Below are positions 33,438 through 41,955 of a DNA stretch of 64,000 nucleotides, piece by piece (positions within the stretch are counted from its first letter, which is position 1; each line of letters opens with the position of its first letter). Source of the DNA: JAGIBJ01 sp032119795 (GTDB taxonomy: Bacteria; Actinomycetota; Thermoleophilia; Solirubrobacterales; Solirubrobacteraceae); contig JAUMFO010000008.1 of the NCBI GenBank assembly GCA_032119795.1, positions 1 through 64,000 on the forward strand, written 5' to 3'. The notes beneath the pieces are model-generated. The model saw only the letters and a list, made by a program, of their open reading frames with translations, was not told the DNA's origin and did not search any database. Made by a program: the position numbers and the translations under genes.

Positions 33438-36400
33438 CGCAGCGACCTCCTGTACCTCTGGGGACGACGGGCCGGCGGCAACGTGGTGATCCGGACGTAC
33501 GCCGGACCGCGTCGCCGACCGGGGCGAATAGTGGTGCCGGCGAGCGCCGCGATCAGCGCGAGTCCGGCGATGAACGGAGTCACGGGAAGGCGGTCATCGG
33601 CCTCGATCCGCGCGTAGGCCTGCGACTGCTCGGTCGCGACCTCCGTCTCGCGCTTCTCCTCCGTCACGCGGACGGTCGCGCCGCCAGGCGGGATCGGCTG
33701 GGCGAAGAACCCGGGCGCCGGTGGCGGCGGTGAGACGGAGTTGGCGCCGGTGACGCGAGCCGCCGGGGTGAGCAGCTCATCAAAGAGCGGCGCCGCGGCC
33801 GGGATGAGCGCCGCCTTCGCCGCGGGCTTCGCCGGCTCTGGCTCGGCGGCCGGCGGCGGAGGCGGGACGAGCGCGGGCAGCACCGCAGGCGGCGCCGACG
33901 CCGGCGGAGGCGGCGTGGCCGCGGCCGCGGCGGCCCCGGCGCGCGTCTTGATCTTGTCTGGAGACAGCGGGCGCGTCCCGCAGGGGCGCAGCACGCTGCC
34001 GGGCAGCACCGTCACGGCCTGACTGACGGCGCGGCCGCCAGCCGTCACCGTCACCGTGGTGGTGCCGGCATTGAACGGGCAGACCAGCCCCGAGGCGGCG
34101 TCGCTGACGACCTTGTCGTCGGCGCCGAGCAGCGGCTTTCGCTGGTTGGCCGTGGCGGGGTCGACCTTGACCATGTCGAGCACGTCCGGATCCGAGGAGG
34201 CGAACGTGAACTCCGGCAGGATGCGCGAGGAGCAGCCCGCCACGAGGCAAGGATCAGCCGGGAACTCGGTGTAGGGGTCGGCGCCCGTCGGGCTCGGCAC
34301 GCCGTCGCCGCCGGTGCGTCCCCAGCGGTCGCCGGCGATCGGACGGCGACCGAGCCCCTGGAACAGCGCCGGTCGGCTGCGCCGCAGCAAGGTGCCGTCG
34401 ATCGCGTTGAGCGACAGCGACTCGATCACGGGAATCAGGCGGACGCTGACCGGGACGCGGTTCGTGGCTGCGTCGCGCGCCGCGACGTCGATCTCGGCCA
34501 GCAGGAACCCGCCGTCACCGAACAGCGCGTCGGGCAGGCCAACGCTTTCGGCGTCGTCGACGCCGGAGCGGTACCCGAGCGTGCCGGTTCCAAACGCCGG
34601 AATCGTGACCGCGCCGCCGGCCGGCACGCCGCCGGTGCGGTTCTCCTCCGGCCGATCGAAGAAGTACGCCGAGGCGCCGTAGTCGACCAGGAGCTGGGCG
34701 ACCAGGTCGCCGTCGGAGGCGACGTTGAGCGCCGGCCGCGCCCGGGTATTGAGATCACGGCTGCCGACGACAATCGACGGGATGCCACGCGCGCGGGCGT
34801 CGGTGAGGACGGCCTTCAGCCATGGCTCCTGCGGCTCCAGCGGAACCTGGTGCGGATCGCTCTCGGCCAGCGAGCCTGCGCTGTTGTCGATCACGACCAC
34901 GCGCACAGTGCCGCCCGCGCCCGAGGAGTCGAAGGCGTAGTGGGTGCGGGCCTTCCCGGGCGGAGCAGGCTGCCCGGGAATGCCGTCGGCCGTTGGGCCG
35001 AGCACCGGGCGTTCGCCGAACGGCGCCGCCGCCCCCGCGAACGCGGAGGTATAGGCCTCGACCGAGCCGTCGCCGACGTCTCCCGCCGCGGCGGCGTTGT
35101 AGATCGGGAGCCCCGGCCGCTCGCCTAGCAGCTCGGCAAATCGTTGCTCCTCGGCGACGCCCCCTTCGGAGCCAGAGCCCGGCCGAATGCGCCCGCCCGT
35201 CGACAGGAACGCTCGCGGGCCGCCGGGCCGCTGCGCAAGTCCGCCAGCGACGCCAAGCGCCGAGGTGAGCATGCGATCTGGAGCGATGTCCTGCGTGGAA
35301 AGGTCGGCGCAGGCGGCAGCGCACTGTGGGTGCCCGCCAACGGCGAACCGCACGACGTTGCCCGTCAGCGGGATCTCCGACGCCGTCTCGGTCGCAGCGC
35401 CCGCCGGCGCGCCGGCGGGGTCGTAGCGCAGCACGGCGCCGGTCTGCACGCGCGCGCGGACCTGCCGTGCGGACCCGCCGACTCCGGCGGTGCCGCGGCC
35501 GGCGCTGTCGGCGCCGCCGCTCCAGCCGCCGACCGCCCACCCGGTGCCGTCAGGGCTGAGCGCCAGGGCGAGGACCGGGTCGGCCTTCGTCGGGCGATCG
35601 TCGCCGGAGCCTGCAAACGCCGCGCGCTGCTCGTCGCGCCAGCCGGTCGCCGTCTCGCGCAGCAGATAGCCGTCGCCTTGGACGGCGTACGGCGACACCA
35701 GCGGGGTCGGCACGTCGGGGTCGTCGTCGATCACGACGTCGGGGACGGGGTACTGCTGGCCGGGGACGGTCGCGACGACGGCGCGCACGGCGTCGCCGTC
35801 GCGCACCGCCGCGGCCGCCGCGACCGTCAGGCCAAGCAGCGGCTGATTCGAGGACCGCCATGGGCTGCCGGCGCGGTCACGGATCAACACGACGGTCGCG
35901 CCGCCAAGCACTGCGCCGCCGTCTGGCAGGCCGGCGACCGCGACCATGCGCGGGGGCAGCCCCGGCAGCGCGTCGAGCAACGCCTTGGCGTTCTCGTCGA
36001 CGATCCAGCCAGAACCGCGCTCCACGAGCACGCCCCGATCGGACACCGCGATCGCCTCGGTGCCGGCGAACGCCACCTGCGTGAAGTCCGCCGTCTCAAA
36101 GCCTGCGGGCAGCGGTTGCTGCGCCCAGGTCTTGCCGTAGGCCAGCAGCGCGCCTTCTTTGCCGACGGCGTAGCCGCGCTGGGGATTGGACGGATCGAAG
36201 GCGACCGCAAGCAGGTTGGCTTCGAGCCCGACGGGCGCCGCGGGATCACGTTCCCACAGCGCCGTATCGGCGCGCCACTGCCACATCGCGCCGAGGTCGC
36301 CCACGGCATGCGCACGGCTCGCTTCGGGCCAGGCGACGCCGCGCAGCGCCGCACGCACTACGCCACCGGTGCCGCTGAGGAGAAACTCGCGGCTCCAGCC

Positions 36401-38125
36401 GGTGGCCGGCGCGTACCGCAGCACGGCGCCGTCGCTGCCGGCCGCCAGTGCACCGGCGTCGATCGCCCCCGGTGTCTTGCCGGGCTCGGGCGCGACCGCG
36501 GTGAGCGGCGATCGCAGCGCGGCCGGCCACTTGCGCAGCTTGCTTGGCGGGTCCTCGGCGCCGACCTGCACCGGCCCCTCAAGCCAACCGGACGTCGGCG
36601 AGCTGAACGCGCCGCTGGGGCGGAAGTTGCCGCCACCACCGCCGCGGCGCACGAAGACGTCGCCCTCGAGCGTGAGCCAGGTGCCGCGGTTGCTGTCGGC
36701 CGCGCCGCTGCGCCGCAGCGGATTCGTGATGACGCGCGTGCCTGCTGCGGCGCCGACGCCGGGCCAGGCGAAGGATCGGTAGCCGTCGGTGGTGGAGAAC
36801 ACGGCGCCGAGCGGGTGGTCGCAGTCGGCTTCGGCGTCGCACCAGCTCGTCACGCGCGCCCCGACCGGAGCATCCGGATCGATCAGCAGCGTCGCGCTCG
36901 ACGGCGCCTCGCCACGCTGCGCGCGGAGGTCGAGCCAGACCCGGCTCCCGGAGGCGGTCAGCGTCTGTGCCTGGCCGCCGGCCGGGCGCAGATCGGTCAG
37001 GCCGGCGGCGGTTGCGTCGGCTTCGCTGGTCCAGCTCTGGGCGGGCAAGGCGACCTCGGTCCAAGCGGGCCCACCAGCGCGCTTGCCGTCGCGACGGAAC
37101 ACACGTACCGGCTTGCCGGGCGAGCTGCCGACCAACCAGGCCTGGTCGGGCGATGACGCCGCGATGGCGCCCACGGTGAAGGCGTCGGGGTTGTCGGGCA
37201 GCAGGATCGGTTCGCGCGTCCACGCACCAGCGGAGTAGACGACGACGGCCTCCTCGACGCGGCGCCCGACGGGCGCGAGCATCACGACCGGTCCCTGCTC
37301 GCCGTCGGCAACGGCCACGTTCACGCGACCGGTGCCGCGGTCGCCAGCCAGGCGCTCTGCCTGCTGCGGCTCGTCGAGCAGCGGCGTGGTCGGTACGGGG
37401 GTCGTCGCGGGCGGCGTCGTGGCAGCGGGGGTCGTCGCCGGCGTCGTGGCGGGCGTTGTGGCCGCTGGGGTCGTCGGCGCAGGCGTGGTCGCCGGAGGCG
37501 TCGTCGGTGCTGGCGTCGTGGCTGGAGGCGTCGTGGGAGCCGGCGTCGTCGGTGTCGGATCGCCGTCGAGCAGCACCGGAGACCCAGGCGTCGGCACTGG
37601 AACGAAGTCCTTGCCGGCCTCGCGAACCATGAGGACGGCCTGGTCGTCGGCCGGGCGCGAGCTGTCCTGCCCGACGAGCACGCCGGCGCCAAGCGACGTC
37701 ATCCGGGCACTGCGGGTGTTTGGCGTCGCGCCGCGCAGGGGCTTGCCTGCCGCGTCGCGCGGAACGGCGACGACCTGCCAGCCGGTGGCCGCCGTGTGCC
37801 GAAGGAAGGCGAGCTGCGGCGAGGGAGACCCCGCCTCAACGGGTCCGAACTCGACGCGCTTGCCGTCGACGACCGGCTCCGGGGCTTCTAGGGGCAGACG
37901 CCGGTAGGCCCAGGTCTCCCCCGCTTGCGGGCCGCCCGTGACGGCGCCGAAGATCACGGTGTCGTCGTCGGCCACACCAAGCTCAGGGAGTACCGCCGAG
38001 CCAGGCGGCCCCTGCTGTGCGGCGCCGCCGGCCGGCCAGAGCACGGCGACGGGCGCAGCGACTGCGGCGACCACGACGCAGGCGGCGACGACACGCCGCC
38101 GCAGGTAAACGGAGCGGCGCGTCAT
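33434..38125 (-). CDS. Giant surface protein: beta-propeller, degenerate phosphoesterase, C-terminal anchor
   Basis: A 1563-residue protein with a basic signal/anchor N-terminus (RRRVVAACVVVAAVAAPVAVL). A Thr/Pro linker spans about residues 186-248. Residues about 250-950 carry Ycf48-like propeller repeats (GYAVGKEGALLAYGKTWAQQ, AHAVGDLGAMWQWRADTALW). About 985-1130 resembles a metallophosphoesterase (VRVVVIDNSAG, EPWLKAVLTDARARGIPSIV), but the expected GNHD and GHxH metal motifs read AAGDVGDG and GSRDLN, so it is probably inactive. A Pro-rich stretch, one helix (VTPFIAGLALIAALAG, about 1512-1531) and a basic tail end the protein. ATGA overlap with the upstream gene sets the start. Confidence 0.83.
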   Translation of the reverse strand: MTRRSVYLRRRVVAACVVVAAVAAPVAVLWPAGGAAQQGPPGSAVLPELGVADDDTVIFGAVTGGPQAGETWAYRRLPLEAPEPVVDGKRVEFGPVEAGSPSPQLAFLRHTAATGWQVVAVPRDAAGKPLRGATPNTRSARMTSLGAGVLVGQDSSRPADDQAVLMVREAGKDFVPVPTPGSPVLLDGDPTPTTPAPTTPPATTPAPTTPPATTPAPTTPAATTPATTPATTPAATTPPATTPVPTTPLLDEPQQAERLAGDRGTGRVNVAVADGEQGPVVMLAPVGRRVEEAVVVYSAGAWTREPILLPDNPDAFTVGAIAASSPDQAWLVGSSPGKPVRVFRRDGKRAGGPAWTEVALPAQSWTSEADATAAGLTDLRPAGGQAQTLTASGSRVWLDLRAQRGEAPSSATLLIDPDAPVGARVTSWCDAEADCDHPLGAVFSTTDGYRSFAWPGVGAAAGTRVITNPLRRSGAADSNRGTWLTLEGDVFVRRGGGGGNFRPSGAFSSPTSGWLEGPVQVGAEDPPSKLRKWPAALRSPLTAVAPEPGKTPGAIDAGALAAGSDGAVLRYAPATGWSREFLLSGTGGVVRAALRGVAWPEASRAHAVGDLGAMWQWRADTALWERDPAAPVGLEANLLAVAFDPSNPQRGYAVGKEGALLAYGKTWAQQPLPAGFETADFTQVAFAGTEAIAVSDRGVLVERGSGWIVDENAKALLDALPGLPPRMVAVAGLPDGGAVLGGATVVLIRDRAGSPWRSSNQPLLGLTVAAAAAVRDGDAVRAVVATVPGQQYPVPDVVIDDDPDVPTPLVSPYAVQGDGYLLRETATGWRDEQRAAFAGSGDDRPTKADPVLALALSPDGTGWAVGGWSGGADSAGRGTAGVGGSARQVRARVQTGAVLRYDPAGAPAGAATETASEIPLTGNVVRFAVGGHPQCAAACADLSTQDIAPDRMLTSALGVAGGLAQRPGGPRAFLSTGGRIRPGSGSEGGVAEEQRFAELLGERPGLPIYNAAAAGDVGDGSVEAYTSAFAGAAAPFGERPVLGPTADGIPGQPAPPGKARTHYAFDSSGAGGTVRVVVIDNSAGSLAESDPHQVPLEPQEPWLKAVLTDARARGIPSIVVGSRDLNTRARPALNVASDGDLVAQLLVDYGASAYFFDRPEENRTGGVPAGGAVTIPAFGTGTLGYRSGVDDAESVGLPDALFGDGGFLLAEIDVAARDAATNRVPVSVRLIPVIESLSLNAIDGTLLRRSRPALFQGLGRRPIAGDRWGRTGGDGVPSPTGADPYTEFPADPCLVAGCSSRILPEFTFASSDPDVLDMVKVDPATANQRKPLLGADDKVVSDAASGLVCPFNAGTTTVTVTAGGRAVSQAVTVLPGSVLRPCGTRPLSPDKIKTRAGAAAAAATPPPPASAPPAVLPALVPPPPPAAEPEPAKPAAKAALIPAAAPLFDELLTPAARVTGANSVSPPPPAPGFFAQPIPPGGATVRVTEEKRETEVATEQSQAYARIEADDRLPVTPFIAGLALIAALAGTTIRPGRRRGPAYVRITTLPPARRPQRYRRSLR
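33445..33451 (-). promoter_or_regulatory. Strong ribosome site before the last ftsH-operon gene
   Basis: AGGAGGT on the minus strand, 7 nt before the GTG at 33437, lies inside the 3' end of the giant upstream gene. It is one of the strongest such sites in the window. Confidence 0.7.
37382..37566 (-). repeat. Thr/Pro-rich coding repeat
   Basis: Tandem TTPAPTTPPA/TTPAATTPAT-type repeats encode a mucin-like extended linker in the giant protein. The DNA repeat is imperfect at third positions, as expected for protein-level selection. Confidence 0.8.
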
Positions 38126-39822
38126 CGCGCGGGCGCGCCCTGGCGCACCGCCGTGGTGATGGCTTCGTCGTCGTTGACCTCGTCCGGCGCCGGGGCCGCG
38201 GGATCGACCACGGTGAACGCGAGCTTCGTCGGCCACTTGTCTCGGCGTAGGCGCAGCTTCAGCGTCCGCTGGCCGGGCCTGAGCCACTTCAGCTTCGTGC
38301 GGGCCACGACCTTGCCCCCACGCTTGGCGACGACGGCGATCTTCGCTCGCCGCTGCAGCCGAAACGAGATCTCCAGCGTCAGGCCGCTCAGCTTTGACTT
38401 CACGCGCTTCATCAGCGCCGGGAGCTGCTTGGTGGTCGTCACCGGGGCAACCGGGGTCGCCTCCTCGACCGGCGGTGGTGCCAGTAGGAGCGAGTCGTCG
38501 ATCGGCGGCGTGTCCGGAACGAACTGGGCGGCGGCCTCGTTCGGGCGCTCCGTGATGGTGCCTTGGAGCAGCGGCTCGCCGTCCTGCGGGAGCTCGGCTC
38601 CGTCGGTGTAGTGGAAGAGCCAGCCGCCGGTCGTGGCGACCCAGCACTCCGTCGCCGACGGGCAGGCCACGCGCGACGCGCTGCCACGGCCGGCGCCAGA
38701 CGCCGGAAGCGTCCAGGTCGTCAGCTCGCCGGTGGCTCCGTCAACCCGTCCGATCCGCGCTTTGGCGTTGACGCTTCGGCGGTCGGCGAACGCCTGCAGC
38801 ACGACCATCGCGTCGTCGGTCCCCGGGATCGCCGCGACGTCGACGGCGCGGTCGGTCGCCCCGATCTCGTCTGGTTCGGCGTCGAGGACGACCTCGCGAG
38901 CGCTGGTCGACCCGGGCGCGATCCGGGCCAGCAGCGGCGGGCGCGCGACCATGCCGTCAGCTGGGGCGGACGGCCCCGAGGCCGCCCCGGCGCCAGCGAG
39001 CCAGAGCTGTTGGCCATCGCTGTCGAGCGCGAGTAGCTCGGTGCCGTCGGCGGGGACGCCGGGCAGCGCAGCAGGAACAAACGGGTCGAGCGTCGCCAGG
39101 CCGTCCGGGCCGACTTTTCGCAGGAGGGCGGGCACCGCCTCGGGCTCGCGGTTGAGCGCGGCGGCGCGGTCTTCGGCGCGTGGGCCGACGAGGGCGGCCT
39201 CGTAGACCGCGCCCGCGTGGGCTTGCAGATCGGCGATGCCACGCCCCTGCGGGCCGTAGGAGGTCGTTAGCGTCGCACCGTTCCAGTGCAGCCGGAAGGC
39301 GCCGACGCGCGCGCCGATCGGATCGCTCGCGGCCGGTCCGCCGAACCAGCAATCCGATGGGCCCGTGCACGTCGCCGAGGTCATCAGGCGGTAGGGGTCT
39401 GGGGCCTGGGGCAGCGTGCCGTAGGACCCGACGACCTGGCCGTCCTGGTAGTGGCACAGCGTCGTCCCGGCGCCGATGCGAGGGCGGCTCGGTTCGCTGA
39501 CCGTCCACCACTCCGTCGGCCCAGCCCACGCGACGCGCAGGGTGTCGGCCGTTCCGCCACAGACCGTCGAGAGCGACCGCCAAGTGCGGCCGTTCCAGAT
39601 AAACAGTCCGCGAGGACTGACGGCGTTTCCTTCGACCGCGAGCAGCCCCCGGTTCGGCGACCAGAACTTCAGGTCGCCGGGGGCGCCGAGCGCAACCTTG
39701 AAGGGCGCGCCGGCCGGCGGCGCGGGCTGCTCAAGGCGCCACGACGGATCGGCAGCGTGGGCCGCGGGTACGGCCGAAGCCGCCGTCGCCAGGGCGACCA
39801 GCAATGGGCGAAGGAGACGCAA
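38122..39822 (-). CDS. Secreted beta-propeller-like protein of the ftsH operon
   Basis: A 566-residue exported protein: signal LLRPLLVALATAASAVPAAHA, then repeats of a propeller type (APGDLKFWSPNRGLLAVEGN, GPSDCWFGG, CPSATECWVATTGGWLFHYT), and a C-terminal Lys/Arg-rich beta domain (LTLEISFRLQRRAKIAVVAK, GQRTLKLRLRR). The CxxxxxCW pattern is usual for bacterial propellers that count as sequence repeats. The TTG at 39822 gives the signal peptide and lies 5 bp after the ftsH stop; the frame is also open opposite ftsH but that part is a shadow. Confidence 0.8.
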   Translation of the reverse strand: MRLLRPLLVALATAASAVPAAHAADPSWRLEQPAPPAGAPFKVALGAPGDLKFWSPNRGLLAVEGNAVSPRGLFIWNGRTWRSLSTVCGGTADTLRVAWAGPTEWWTVSEPSRPRIGAGTTLCHYQDGQVVGSYGTLPQAPDPYRLMTSATCTGPSDCWFGGPAASDPIGARVGAFRLHWNGATLTTSYGPQGRGIADLQAHAGAVYEAALVGPRAEDRAAALNREPEAVPALLRKVGPDGLATLDPFVPAALPGVPADGTELLALDSDGQQLWLAGAGAASGPSAPADGMVARPPLLARIAPGSTSAREVVLDAEPDEIGATDRAVDVAAIPGTDDAMVVLQAFADRRSVNAKARIGRVDGATGELTTWTLPASGAGRGSASRVACPSATECWVATTGGWLFHYTDGAELPQDGEPLLQGTITERPNEAAAQFVPDTPPIDDSLLLAPPPVEEATPVAPVTTTKQLPALMKRVKSKLSGLTLEISFRLQRRAKIAVVAKRGGKVVARTKLKWLRPGQRTLKLRLRRDKWPTKLAFTVVDPAAPAPDEVNDDEAITTAVRQGAPAR

Positions 39823-39827
39823 CGCGG

Positions 39828-41885
39828 CTAGACCTGGGCGTCGAGGGCGGCGTCGTCGGCGCCGGCAGCAAGCTGGGTCGGCCCGAGCGGCATCAACACG
39901 ACGCCACTGAGGAGCGCCTCGAGCGCGACGCCGGAGAGCGTCTCGTGCTCGATGAGGGCGCCGGCCACCTCGTGGACGGAGCCCCAGTTGCGCGTGAGCA
40001 CCTGCTGGGCGTGCGAGAGCGACTCCTTCACGAACCGCTCGGTCTCGGCGTCGATCAGATTCAGGGTGTCCGGGCTGACCTGCCCCATCTCCTGCATCTG
40101 CGCACCGAGGAACACCTCGCCCTGCCGCTCGCCGATCGTGACGGGCCCGAGCTTCGGCGACATGCCGTAGGCCGTCACCATTGCGCGTGCCACGGAGGTG
40201 GCCGTGTGGAGGTCGTCGTGGACGCCCGTGGACAGCGTGCCGAACTCCAGCAGCTCGCCACCGGCGCCGGCCAGGACCGAGATGAGTTCGCGACGCAGAT
40301 CCGGCTCCTGGCGGACGACCTGGTCCTTGTCGACCAGCATGTGCGCCGCGGTACCCATCGTGCGACCGCGGGCGACGATCGAGAGCTTCTGCGCGCTGAT
40401 GTTCTGGCCGATCGAGCGGGTGGCGACGGCGTGGCTGGCCTCGTGAATCGCGATGACCCACAGCTCCTCGCCGGTGAGCACGTGGCTCTTCTTCGCCGGG
40501 CCAGACACGACGCGATCGATCGCTTCCTCGAGCGTCTTCTGATCGATCAGCTGGCGTCCCTCGCGGACGGTCAGCAGGGCCGCCTCGTTGATCACGTTGG
40601 CGAGTTCAGCACCGGAGAAGCCTGGGCACAGGCGCGCAAGCTCGTGGAGATCGGCCTCGGGATCCACCGGCTTCTTGCCGGCGTGGAGGCTGAGGATCTC
40701 GAAGCGGCCGTGGACGTCCGGCACGTCGATCGTCACCTGGCGGTCGAAGCGACCCGGACGCAGCAGCGCGTCGTCGAGGATGTCTGGTCGGTTGGTGGCC
40801 GCCATCACGACGATGCCGGCGTCGCCGCCGAAGCCGTCCATCTCCACGAGGAGCTGATTGAGCGTCTGCTCACGCTCGTCGTTGCCCTGGCCGATGCCAG
40901 CACCACGCTTGCGGCCGGCGGCGTCGAGCTCGTCGATGAAGATGATCGCCGGGGCGACCGCGCGGGCCTGAGCGAACAGGCTGCGCACGCGGGCAGCGCC
41001 CACGCCGACGAGCGATTCGACGAAGTCCGAGCCGCTCATGGAGAAGAACTCGGCGTCAGCCTCGCCGGCCACCGCGCGGGCGATCAGCGTCTTGCCGGTG
41101 CCGGGAGGGCCGACGAGCAGCACACCCTTCGGCGCGCTTGCGCCCATCGACGCGTATTTCGTGGGGTCGTCGAGGTAGTCGCGGATCTCCTTGAGCTCGG
41201 CGAGCGCCTCTCGGTTGCCGGCGACGTTCGCGAACGTCACCGTGCGTTCGGTCTTCTTCTTGCGGGTGCCCTTGAGGGCCGAGAACGAGGCGATGCCGCC
41301 GGAGCCGTCGTCGTCGCTGAGGCGCATGAAGAACGCGAAGAGCGAGACGAGCAGCAGGATCGGCAGCAGGAACTGCACGAGGATCCGATTCGTCGGCTTG
41401 CCGACCTGCTGGTCGACCATCACCGTGGCGCCAGCTTTGTTGAGCTGCGAGATCAGCGGCGCGGTGCTGGCCCCCGACGACGGGTAGCCCGCCCAGACCT
41501 GTTCGCCGCTGGTGGTCGTCAGCAGCACGCGGTTGTCTTGGTCGAGGATGACGGCCTTCGTGACCTGCTTGTCCTCGGTGAGCTGGGCGATTTCGGTGAG
41601 ATCGGTCTCGCGGCCGGCTGTCCGGGGCTCGATGCGCCCGAGCAGGCTGAAGAAGGTGATGCTGATCGTCGCGGCGGCGATCAGGAGCAGCAGCGCGACG
41701 GGGTCGCGGAAGACCGTCTTGCGCAGGGCCGTAAGGAAGTCACCGACCGAGCGGCGCAGCTTGTACGACGCCGACTGGCGCTGTGCGATGACGTTCTTGG
41801 ATTCTCGGTTTTTGGCCACTTGGGTGAGCTTCAGACGGGCGGGGGTGGGTGGTGGGGGACGCGCCGGGGCGCCCGCGGCGTTCAT
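39828..41885 (-). CDS. ftsH: ATP-dependent zinc metalloprotease FtsH
   Basis: A 685-residue membrane protease that unfolds and degrades membrane and regulatory proteins. Two helices (about residues 63-82 and 145-165) flank a periplasmic-side domain. The AAA module has GPPGTGKT, IIFIDELDA and the SRH NRPDILDDALLRPGRFDR. The zinc site is HEASH (HExxH). The late Asp-containing HDDLHTATSVARAMV is present. The ATG at 41885 is chosen over an upstream TTG (41936); it sits in the loop of a hairpin. It heads an operon of secreted propeller proteins rather than the usual tilS-hpt-folE neighbours. Confidence 0.93.
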   Translation of the reverse strand: MNAAGAPARPPPPTPARLKLTQVAKNRESKNVIAQRQSASYKLRRSVGDFLTALRKTVFRDPVALLLLIAAATISITFFSLLGRIEPRTAGRETDLTEIAQLTEDKQVTKAVILDQDNRVLLTTTSGEQVWAGYPSSGASTAPLISQLNKAGATVMVDQQVGKPTNRILVQFLLPILLLVSLFAFFMRLSDDDGSGGIASFSALKGTRKKKTERTVTFANVAGNREALAELKEIRDYLDDPTKYASMGASAPKGVLLVGPPGTGKTLIARAVAGEADAEFFSMSGSDFVESLVGVGAARVRSLFAQARAVAPAIIFIDELDAAGRKRGAGIGQGNDEREQTLNQLLVEMDGFGGDAGIVVMAATNRPDILDDALLRPGRFDRQVTIDVPDVHGRFEILSLHAGKKPVDPEADLHELARLCPGFSGAELANVINEAALLTVREGRQLIDQKTLEEAIDRVVSGPAKKSHVLTGEELWVIAIHEASHAVATRSIGQNISAQKLSIVARGRTMGTAAHMLVDKDQVVRQEPDLRRELISVLAGAGGELLEFGTLSTGVHDDLHTATSVARAMVTAYGMSPKLGPVTIGERQGEVFLGAQMQEMGQVSPDTLNLIDAETERFVKESLSHAQQVLTRNWGSVHEVAGALIEHETLSGVALEALLSGVVLMPLGPTQLAAGADDAALDAQV

Positions 41886-41900
41886 GCCGGCGGGCGCCCC
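41866..41900 (-). promoter_or_regulatory. Hairpin enclosing the ftsH start codon
   Basis: Perfect 11-bp arms GGGGCGCCCGC (41866-41876) and GCGGGCGCCCC (41890-41900) with a 13-nt loop that contains the ATG. The AAAAGGGGCG purine run upstream is partly paired in the stem, so initiation could be masked. Confidence 0.45.
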
Positions 41901-41925
41901 TTTTGATCGGCGCTTTGGGGGCGAG

Positions 41926-41948
41926 GCGGCGGGCAAGCGGCCCGCCGC
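41926..41948 (-). terminator. Hairpin between the PstS-like gene and ftsH
   Basis: GCGGCGGGC and GCCCGCCGC form a 9-bp stem with a 5-nt loop, 8 bp past the stop of the upstream gene. No T run; it may be a terminator or attenuator. Confidence 0.4.
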
Positions 41949-41955
41949 GCGTGGC

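Noticed and set aside
37382..37566. Repeat region as a CRISPR array or satellite
   Set aside because: The repeats are in frame, encode a Thr/Pro linker, and have no constant repeat with variable spacers.
32619..41885. Secreted propeller cluster as a prophage or mobile island
   Set aside because: No integrase, transposase, direct repeats, tRNA or base-composition break is visible at either side.
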